From the NCBI RefSeq assembly GCF_000243095.1, contig NZ_AHJE01000022.1:112486-176485 (forward strand): a stretch of DNA of 64,000 nt, written 5' to 3'. Within the stretch, counting starts at the first letter, position 1, and each line of letters starts with the position of its first letter. The stretch is from Cupriavidus basilensis OR16. Lineage in GTDB: Bacteria > Pseudomonadota > Gammaproteobacteria > Burkholderiales > Burkholderiaceae. A program made the translations under genes and the position numbers. Shown here in pieces: positions 58,281-64,000 of this stretch. A model generated the notes under the pieces. The model had not been told where the DNA came from. It made no database searches and saw only the letters and a list, made by a program, of their open reading frames with translations.

Positions 58281-59846
58281 ATGACACCGAGCAGACAAGC
58301 GACGCACATGAAGCCGATCTGGATAGTCGACGACGATCAATCAATCCGCTGGGTTCTTGAGAAGGCTCTCGCCCGCGAAAGCCTGCTCTCACGCAGCTTT
58401 ACCAACGTGCGCGACGTACTGGCCGCGCTGGAAGACGATGAGCCGCAGGTCCTGATATCGGATATCCGCATGCCGGGCGGCTCGGGCCTGGACTTGCTGC
58501 AAGCGCTCAAGGCGCGGCACCCGGGGCTGCCCGTCATCGTGATGACGGCGTACTCCGACCTGGATAGCGCGGTAGCGGCCTTCCAGGGCGGTGCCTTCGA
58601 ATACCTGGCCAAGCCGTTCGATGTGGACAAGGCGGTCGAGTTGATCCGCCGCGCGCTGCAGGAAAGCCTGCGCGAGGAGGAGCTCGAAGACCGCCTGGTC
58701 GACGCCCCGGAGATCCTCGGCCAGGCACCGGCCATGCAGGACGTGTTCCGCGCCATCGGCCGCCTGTCGCAATCGAACGTGACGGTGCTGATTACCGGCG
58801 AGTCCGGTACCGGCAAGGAGTTGGTGGCGCAGGCCCTGCACAAGCATAGCCCGCGCGCCAATGGGCCCTTTATTGCGCTGAATACCGCGGCCATTCCGAA
58901 GGACTTGCTGGAGTCGGAGCTGTTCGGCCATGAGCGCGGCGCTTTTACCGGCGCGCAGACCATGCGCCGCGGCCGCTTCGAGCAGGCCGAGGGCGGCACG
59001 TTGTTCCTCGACGAAATCGGCGATATGCCGTTCGACCTGCAAACGCGCTTGCTGCGCGTGCTGTCGGATGGCAACTTCTACCGCGTGGGCGGCCACAACC
59101 CGCTGCGCGCCAATGTGCGCGTGATTGCCGCCACCCACCAGAACCTGGAAACGCGCGTCAAGGAAGGGCTGTTCCGCGAGGACTTGTTCCACCGCCTCAA
59201 CGTGATCCGCCTGCGCCTGCCGCCGCTGCGCGAACGGCCGGAAGACATCACGCTGCTGGCTCGTCATTTCCTGCAGAAGAGTGCCAAGGAACTGGGCGTG
59301 GAGCCCAAGCGCATGTCGGACGAGGCCCTGGCCTATGTCAGCACGCTGCCGTTCCCCGGTAACGTGCGCCAACTGGAAAACCTCTGCAACTGGCTGACCG
59401 TGATGGCGCCCGCGCAGACCATCGAGGTCAAGGACATGCCGGCCGAGATGACCGGTACCGGTACGTCGCGCGGCGGCAATGTGCCGCGCCAGGCGGAGTT
59501 CCGGGCAGAGGGCAGGGCGGACGATGCGGACGGCCATGACGCCGTCGACTACGGCGCCGCGCCTTCCGCCCTGGGCGGGGAGCCAGACACCGCGCTGGCT
59601 TACGCTGGCCGCTCGGCCGCGGCCAGCGCGCTGGCCGGCTGGGAACACCTGTTGGCCGGGGAAGCCCGCGCCATGCTGGAGTCCGGCCAGCCGGAAGTCA
59701 TGGACGCGCTGACGCGGCGTTTCGAGAAGGCGGTGCTGGAGGCCGCGCTGGGCGTCACCCGCGGGCGTCGCGTCGAGGCGGCCACCCGCCTCGGCATCGG
59801 CCGCAACACCATTACCCGCAAGCTGCAGGAGCTGGGCTTCGATTGA
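58281..59846 (+). CDS. ntrC: Nitrogen regulation response regulator NtrC
   Basis: A sigma-54-dependent activator of about 521 residues. The receiver domain has IWIVDDDQSIRWVL and the phospho-acceptor Asp61 in LISDIRMPGG; the AAA+ domain has GESGTGKEL (Walker A), the sigma-54 loop ERGAFTGA and LFLDEIGDMP (Walker B); the C-terminal Fis-type helix-turn-helix is TRLGIGRNTITRKLQELG. The linker before the HTH is long and Ala/Gly-rich. ATG 58281 is taken because GGAAG precedes it; ATG 58308 would also work. It would act at glnA and other nitrogen genes. Confidence 0.95.
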   Translation: MTPSRQATHMKPIWIVDDDQSIRWVLEKALARESLLSRSFTNVRDVLAALEDDEPQVLISDIRMPGGSGLDLLQALKARHPGLPVIVMTAYSDLDSAVAAFQGGAFEYLAKPFDVDKAVELIRRALQESLREEELEDRLVDAPEILGQAPAMQDVFRAIGRLSQSNVTVLITGESGTGKELVAQALHKHSPRANGPFIALNTAAIPKDLLESELFGHERGAFTGAQTMRRGRFEQAEGGTLFLDEIGDMPFDLQTRLLRVLSDGNFYRVGGHNPLRANVRVIAATHQNLETRVKEGLFREDLFHRLNVIRLRLPPLRERPEDITLLARHFLQKSAKELGVEPKRMSDEALAYVSTLPFPGNVRQLENLCNWLTVMAPAQTIEVKDMPAEMTGTGTSRGGNVPRQAEFRAEGRADDADGHDAVDYGAAPSALGGEPDTALAYAGRSAAASALAGWEHLLAGEARAMLESGQPEVMDALTRRFEKAVLEAALGVTRGRRVEAATRLGIGRNTITRKLQELGFD

Positions 59847-59866
59847 TGCGGGCCGTTGCAGCGCGC

Positions 59867-59901
59867 AAGAAAACAGCCGGGCTTGTCCCGGCTGTTTTCT
59901 T
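59867..59901. terminator. Bidirectional terminator between ntrC and the HAD phosphatase gene
   Basis: AAGAAAACAGCCGGG and CCCGGCTGTTTTCTT form a perfect 15-bp inverted repeat around CTTGT, between convergent genes. Confidence 0.9.
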
Positions 59902-59924
59902 ATTGGCCGCGCGCCCGCTGGGGG

Positions 59925-60716
59925 TCAGCCGCGCGCGGCAAGCAGCAGCGCCGCCATTTCCGCAAAGCCCTCGCCGCAGGCCGCCTCGGTGATATAGGCG
60001 GGCTTTGCCGGCAGCTGCGGCAGGATGTCGCGGATATTGGCAACCCCGACCGACAGCGGAAAATGGGCAAACATGCTGGCGTCGTTCGCGGAGTCGCCGA
60101 TAAACAACCACGCCTCCCGCTCGGCATCCAGGTCGGCGCCCAGCAATTCCGCGGCGCACAAACGGCTCATGCTGAGCTTGTCGTGCTCCCCGAACCAGCC
60201 GTTGACGTGGATGGACGAGACCGTGGCGGTCATGCCGGCTTCCCGCATCAGGCCGGCGATGCGCTCGACCGCGGCGGGCGGCAAGGGCGCGACGTCCTCG
60301 GCATGGTCGACGGCCAGGTCGGCGGCGTGCCAGGCTTGGTCCGAGGCCAGTGCGCAGCCCGGCACTTCTTTCACGATGCGCTCGCCAAGGGCGTGGATGC
60401 GCGACAGGTTGTCGGCCCGGGTGGCGGCATCGTCCAGGTATCGGGTCACCAGCTTGCCCGCGCGCAGGTGCGAGTAGAAGGCGCCGTTCTCGCCGATGAT
60501 GGCGTCCACCGGCCATAGCCGCGTCAGGATCTCGGCCCAGGCGATGCAGCGGCCCGTGACCGGGATCACGTGCAGCCCGGCTGCCTTGAGGCGGTCGAGC
60601 GCCAGGTAGGTGGCCGCCGGCAGCCTGCCGTCGGTGGTGATGGTGCCGTCGATATCGGTCAGTACGCCGCGAATCCGTCGTAGTGCCGGGGCGGGAAGGG
60701 TCTGTATGGCTTGCAT
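59925..60716 (-). CDS. HAD family (Cof/phosphoglycolate- or MPGP-like) phosphatase
   Basis: From ATG 60716 ([17 protein letters not shown]) a 263-residue HAD hydrolase: motif [15 protein letters not shown] with the DxD pair, motif II VIPVTGR, and motif [25 protein letters not shown]. The C2-type cap fits sugar phosphatases (sucrose-6-phosphate or mannosyl-3-phosphoglycerate phosphatase-like). It is divergent from ugpB and shares with it a region holding PhoB-box-like repeats, so a part in phosphate or glycerophosphodiester use is possible. The frame is open to 60863, but the upstream part overlaps the regulatory region. Confidence 0.87.
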   Translation of the reverse strand: MQAIQTLPAPALRRIRGVLTDIDGTITTDGRLPAATYLALDRLKAAGLHVIPVTGRCIAWAEILTRLWPVDAIIGENGAFYSHLRAGKLVTRYLDDAATRADNLSRIHALGERIVKEVPGCALASDQAWHAADLAVDHAEDVAPLPPAAVERIAGLMREAGMTATVSSIHVNGWFGEHDKLSMSRLCAAELLGADLDAEREAWLFIGDSANDASMFAHFPLSVGVANIRDILPQLPAKPAYITEAACGEGFAEMAALLLAARG

Positions 60717-60732
60717 GGCGCGAGATTCTACC

Positions 60733-60840
60733 CTGTCAAGCTGACGATAAAATGTTGTCATATTATTGTAATTTAGTGGAAATGCCCGGTTTGCCAATCC
60801 AACAAGGCGCGGTAACATCCGCCTGTCACAAAAACTGCAT
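60733..60840. promoter_or_regulatory. Candidate PhoB boxes between the HAD phosphatase gene and ugpB
   Basis: TTGTCAT (60755-60761) and TTGTAAT (60766-60772) are spaced 11 bp start to start, with CTGTCAA at 60733-60739 in the same phase (two units earlier). A second cluster, CTGTCAC AAAA ACTGCAT, lies at 60823-60840, about 50 bp before ugpB. The PhoB consensus is tandem CTGTCAT with 11-bp period. In enteric bacteria ugp is a Pho-regulon operon, which supports the reading. Confidence 0.55.
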
Positions 60841-60892
60841 ACAGTCGGACGATTTTTGTCCAATGCCGCAAGATAGAAGAGGAGAGATTTCC

Positions 60893-62209
60893 ATGACCGT
60901 AAAACGTACCGCGTTGACCCTGGCCGCCTTCGCCATGCTGGCCGGCGCAGGATCGGCCAATGCCGCCGTCGAGATCCAGTGGTGGCATTCGATGGAAGGT
61001 GCGCTCAACGACAAGGTGAACGCGATCGCCACGCAGTTCAATGCCAGCCAGTCCGACTACAAGATCGTACCGATCTACAAGGGCCAGTACGACGAGTCGC
61101 TGGCCGCGGGCATCGCTGCTTTCCGCTCGGGCAACGCGCCGGCGATCCTGCAGGTATTTGAGGTGGGCACGGCTACCATGATGAGCGCCAAGGGTGCCAT
61201 TAAACCGGTGGCGACGGTCATGAAGGACGCTGGCGAGAAGTTCGATGCCAAGATGTACATCCCGGCGGTGGCTGGCTACTACACCTCGAACAAGGGTGAG
61301 ATGCTGTCGTTCCCGTTCAATAGCTCCACCACGGTGATGTACTACAACAAGGACGCCTTCAGGAAGGCCGGGCTGGATCCGAACAAGCCGCCCGTGACCT
61401 GGCAAGAGGTGGCCACTGATTCCGCCAAGCTCAAGGCTGCCGGCATCTCTTGTGGTTACACCACCGACTGGCAATCGTGGGTGCAGCTGGAGAGCTTCTC
61501 GGCCTGGCACAACGTCTCGTTCGCCACCGAGAACAACGGCTTTGGTGGCACGGGCGCGCGCCTGGTGTTCAATTCGCCGCTGCACGTCAAGCATATTGCC
61601 AACCTGCTCGATATGCAGCAGAAGGGCTACTTTGTCTACGGCGGCCGCAAGGACGAGCCGAAGGCGAAGTTCATTGCGGGCCAGTGCGCGATGCTGACTG
61701 GTTCCTCGGCGGCGCTGGCGAACATTCGCAAGAACGCCAAGTTCGATTTCACCGCAGCGCAGCTGCCGTACGAGCAAGGCGTGCCGGGCGCCCCGCAAAA
61801 TACCATCATCGGCGGCGCTTCGTTGTGGGTGATGGGCGGCAAGAAGGCTGAGGAATACAAGGGCGTAGCCAAGTTCTTCACCTATCTGTCGCGCCCCGAG
61901 GTGCAGGCCGACTGGCACCAGTCGACCGGCTACCTGCCGGTGACGACGGCGGCCTACGAACTCACCAAGAAATCGGGCTTCTACGACAAGAACCCCGGCG
62001 CGGACGTGGCGGTCAAGCAGATGATCGTCAAGACCACCGACAAGTCGCGCGGCATCCGCCTGGGCAACTTCCCACAGATCCGTACGGTGATCGACGAAGA
62101 GCTCGAAGCGGTGTGGACCGGCAAGAAGCAACCTAAGGAGGCACTGGATTCGGCGGTTGCGCGTGGCAATGAATTGCTGGAGCGCTTCCAGAAGACGGTC
62201 CGCGAATAA
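60893..62209 (+). CDS. ugpB: sn-Glycerol-3-phosphate ABC transporter, periplasmic binding protein UgpB
   Basis: A 438-residue periplasmic binding protein; ATG 60893 follows GAGGAGAG. The signal peptide ends at GSANAAV. The mature start [57 protein letters not shown] and [16 protein letters not shown] match UgpB, which binds glycerol-3-phosphate and its diesters. It is the first gene of ugpBAEC. A hairpin after it (62237-62257) may lower expression of the membrane genes. Confidence 0.94.
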   Translation: MTVKRTALTLAAFAMLAGAGSANAAVEIQWWHSMEGALNDKVNAIATQFNASQSDYKIVPIYKGQYDESLAAGIAAFRSGNAPAILQVFEVGTATMMSAKGAIKPVATVMKDAGEKFDAKMYIPAVAGYYTSNKGEMLSFPFNSSTTVMYYNKDAFRKAGLDPNKPPVTWQEVATDSAKLKAAGISCGYTTDWQSWVQLESFSAWHNVSFATENNGFGGTGARLVFNSPLHVKHIANLLDMQQKGYFVYGGRKDEPKAKFIAGQCAMLTGSSAALANIRKNAKFDFTAAQLPYEQGVPGAPQNTIIGGASLWVMGGKKAEEYKGVAKFFTYLSRPEVQADWHQSTGYLPVTTAAYELTKKSGFYDKNPGADVAVKQMIVKTTDKSRGIRLGNFPQIRTVIDEELEAVWTGKKQPKEALDSAVARGNELLERFQKTVRE

Positions 62210-62236
62210 GCACCGCGGCTTCTTGTGTGTTTGGGA

Positions 62237-62260
62237 GGCGGAGGCTGTGCCTCCGTCTTT
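62237..62260 (+). terminator. Intercistronic hairpin between ugpB and ugpA
   Basis: GGCGGAGGC, loop TGT, GCCTCCGTC with one wobble pair, then TTT. The T-run is short, so it is more likely a partial terminator or 3'-end stabiliser giving more binding protein than permease. Confidence 0.55.
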
Positions 62261-62333
62261 GGTTTGTGCGGCCGCCCGGCCGCACTGCCTATGACTGATG
62301 ACGCGCCGCGCGTAGCGGTGGCTTGGATGCGTG

Positions 62334-62933
62334 ATGGAAAAACGGGTCGTATTCCGATCTTCATGGTTGCCTTATCTGCTGGTGCTACCGCAGATGGCGG
62401 TGACGCTGATCTTCTTTTTTTGGCCGGCCGGACAGGCGCTGTACCAGTCTGTGCTGCGCCAGGATGCCTTCGGCATTGATCTCCAGTTCGTTGGCCTGGA
62501 GAACTTCCGCGATCTGTTCAGCGATGCGCAGTACCTGAACTCGTTTCGCGTCACGGGGGTGTTCGCCGTCGGCGTGACGCTGGTCGGGCTGACGGTCTCG
62601 CTGATGCTCGCCTACTTCGCCGATCGCGTTGTGCGGGGCGGGCCTTGGCGCCGGTTCTGGTCGATCATCTTCCCGTTACTGTCGCCGACCACTTTTTTCC
62701 TGATGGTGATCAATGTGGTGTACGCCTTCTTCGACACCTTTGCCATCATCGACGCGGTGACACATGGCGGCCCCGTCAACGCTACCAATACGCTGGTCTA
62801 CAAGGTCTACCAGGATGGCTTCCGCGGACTCGATATCGGCGGCTCGGCCGCGCAGTCGGTTGTGCTGATGGGGATCGTGATTGTTCTCACGGTGGTGCAG
62901 TTCCGCTACGTGGAACGCAAGGTGCAGTACTGA
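62334..62933 (+). CDS. ugpA: Glycerol-3-phosphate ABC transporter permease UgpA, with an internal in-frame deletion
   Basis: The 199-residue frame starts [19 protein letters not shown] and ends [12 protein letters not shown], the true ends of UgpA. Family members are about 290-295 residues. Between ADRVVRG and [16 protein letters not shown] some 90 residues are missing, including two or three membrane helices and most of the EAA loop (the E-A-A-x-x-x-G-A part that contacts the ATPase). The junction is near 62633-62645. The frame is kept, so a stable but non-functional product is possible; ugpE downstream is complete. Confidence 0.88.
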   Translation: MEKRVVFRSSWLPYLLVLPQMAVTLIFFFWPAGQALYQSVLRQDAFGIDLQFVGLENFRDLFSDAQYLNSFRVTGVFAVGVTLVGLTVSLMLAYFADRVVRGGPWRRFWSIIFPLLSPTTFFLMVINVVYAFFDTFAIIDAVTHGGPVNATNTLVYKVYQDGFRGLDIGGSAAQSVVLMGIVIVLTVVQFRYVERKVQY

Positions 62934-62945
62934 AGGATTGGCAAA

Positions 62946-63794
62946 ATGGTAGAACGACGACCCTTTCTAGATTTCCTCTCGCACCTGATGCTGGTGCTGG
63001 GCGTAGTGGTAGTGGCTTTCCCCGTCTATGTCACGTTTGTTGCCTCGACGCTGACTGCCGACGAGGTGCTGCAGGCGCCGATGACGCTGCTACCGGGTAG
63101 CCACTTTCTGGAGAACTATCGCACCGTGCTGGTAGCCGGCGTGGGCAATGCCGCCTCGCCGGTCTCCACCATGATGTTGAACAGCTTGATCATGGCGCTG
63201 GGCATCGCGCTGGGCAAGATCACTATTTCCATCATCTCGGCCTTCGCGGTGGTGTACTTCAAGTTCCCGCTGCGCAAGACCTTCTTCTGGATGATCTTCA
63301 TCACGCTGATGCTGCCGGTGGAAGTGCGGATCCTGCCGACCTACAAGGTGGTGTCGGATCTGGGGATGCTGGATAGCTACTTCGGCCTGACCATCCCGAT
63401 CATCGCCTCGGCGACCGCGACCTTCCTGTTCCGCCAGTTCTTCCTGACCATTCCGGACGAGCTGGCCGAGGCCGCGCGCATCGACGGCGCGGGGCCGCTG
63501 CGCTTCTTCAAGGACGTGGTGCTGCCGCTGTCCAAGACCAGCATCGCGGCACTCTTTGTGATCCAGTTCATCTACGGCTGGAACCAATATCTGTGGCCGC
63601 TGCTGATCACCACGCAGAAGTCGATGACGCCGGTGGTGGTGGGTGTCACGCAGATGATCTCCCGCTCCGGGGATGCAGCGACCGACTGGAACCTGGTGAT
63701 GGCGACCGTGATGCTGGCCATGGTGCCGCCCGCGATCGTGGTGGTGCTGATGCAGAAGTGGTTCGTCAAGGGCCTGGTCGAAACCGAAAAATAA
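62946..63794 (+). CDS. ugpE: Glycerol-3-phosphate ABC transporter permease UgpE
   Basis: A 282-residue inner-membrane permease with six membrane helices ([41 protein letters not shown] and others). The EAA loop [18 protein letters not shown] and [25 protein letters not shown] are conserved, and the C-terminus is [13 protein letters not shown]. It forms the channel with UgpA. It starts 13 bp after ugpA. Confidence 0.95.
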   Translation: MVERRPFLDFLSHLMLVLGVVVVAFPVYVTFVASTLTADEVLQAPMTLLPGSHFLENYRTVLVAGVGNAASPVSTMMLNSLIMALGIALGKITISIISAFAVVYFKFPLRKTFFWMIFITLMLPVEVRILPTYKVVSDLGMLDSYFGLTIPIIASATATFLFRQFFLTIPDELAEAARIDGAGPLRFFKDVVLPLSKTSIAALFVIQFIYGWNQYLWPLLITTQKSMTPVVVGVTQMISRSGDAATDWNLVMATVMLAMVPPAIVVVLMQKWFVKGLVETEK

Positions 63795-63860
63795 GCGGGC
63801 GGGGCGGGGCGCTCATGTGATGACGCGCCCGCCACGCTTGCCCAGCGAGAAAGAATAGCA

Positions 63861-64000
63861 ATGGCAAAACTGTCGCTTCGCAACGTACAGAAGACTTACG
63901 CCGGCAACGTCCAGGTTGTGCACGGCATCGATATGGAAATCAATGATGGCGAATTCATCGTCATCGTCGGCCCCTCGGGCTGCGGCAAGTCCACGCTGCT
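63861..64000 (+). CDS. ugpC: Glycerol-3-phosphate ABC transporter ATP-binding protein UgpC, 3' part outside window
   Basis: The first 46 codons are visible: [18 protein letters not shown], then [19 protein letters not shown] and the Walker A motif GPSGCGKST. This is the N-terminus of an MalK/UgpC-type ATPase that powers import through UgpA/UgpE. The gene runs off the window end. Confidence 0.93.
   Translation, partial: MAKLSLRNVQKTYAGNVQVVHGIDMEINDGEFIVIVGPSGCGKSTL

Noticed and set aside
60716..60761. Longer N-terminus or leaderless start for the HAD phosphatase
   Set aside because: TAGAAT on the minus strand at 60725-60730 is near the ATG, but no -35 box at the right spacing was found; left open.

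Overview
The window looks like part of a main chromosome of a high-GC betaproteobacterium of the Burkholderiaceae, most likely Cupriavidus or a close relative. The gene order ndk-rlmN-pilW-rodZ-ispG-hisS-yfgM-bamB-der-hfq-hflX-hflK-hflC-hisZ-purA, the hfq/hflX/hflKC block next to a HisZ-type ATP-PRT regulatory subunit, the Bug-type binding protein, the Burkholderia-type porin and the glnA-ntrB-ntrC set all fit that lineage. The genus call is inference from gene content and order; no search was run.

Layout. 1-656 is the 5' part of an EEP-family nuclease/phosphatase gene on the minus strand. 0.7-21 kb is core housekeeping: 23S rRNA methylation (rlmD, rlmN), a Bax-inhibitor-1 membrane protein, ndk, pilus and cell-shape factors, isoprenoid synthesis, HisRS, outer-membrane assembly, Der, Hfq, HflX, HflKC, HisZ, PurA and a phosphoribosyltransferase. 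21.3-22.5 kb is a small Rrf2-type regulator/NAD(P)-binding oxidoreductase pair with two matching operator-like palindromes. A tRNA-Leu(CAG) follows, then rnr, rlmB and a sirtuin.

27.3-39.8 kb is an accessory catabolic cluster. A tandem-domain HxlR regulator faces a minus-strand gene series (PaaN-type aldehyde dehydrogenase, carotenoid-oxygenase-family dioxygenase, CoA ligase, alpha/beta hydrolase, Bug binding protein, nitronate monooxygenase, thiolase). A porin and an MHS-type transporter diverge from it. The set suggests uptake, oxidative side-chain cleavage and CoA-dependent breakdown of an aromatic or phenylpropanoid-like compound; the substrate is unknown. 39.8-40.7 kb holds a scar made of a transaldolase fragment and a PIN-toxin fragment, next to an intact VapBC pair.

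40.7-54.4 kb returns to core genes: tal, rpiA, yggX, divergent argA/hrpA sharing a palindromic -10 element, a YncE-like propeller gene, a polysaccharide deacetylase, a sterol-desaturase-family gene, EI24, a CinA/MoaB-like protein and a rhodanese. 54.4-59.9 kb is the nitrogen-control block glnA-(DUF4124)-ntrB-ntrC with a good sigma-54 promoter. 59.9-64 kb is a HAD phosphatase divergent from a ugpBAEC glycerol-3-phosphate ABC operon, with PhoB-box-like repeats between them; ugpC runs off the window.

A striking property is the number of damaged genes. ispG and the sterol desaturase gene carry short out-of-frame tandem duplications (22 and 16 bp). rnr, rlmB and the YncE-like gene carry net -1 shifts at or near C-rich runs. 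rlmD, the hydrolase/Bug pair and ugpA carry deletions, and purA has a 27-nt-period in-frame duplication. Since ispG is expected to be essential, many of these may be sequencing or assembly errors. They should be checked before any biology is built on them.
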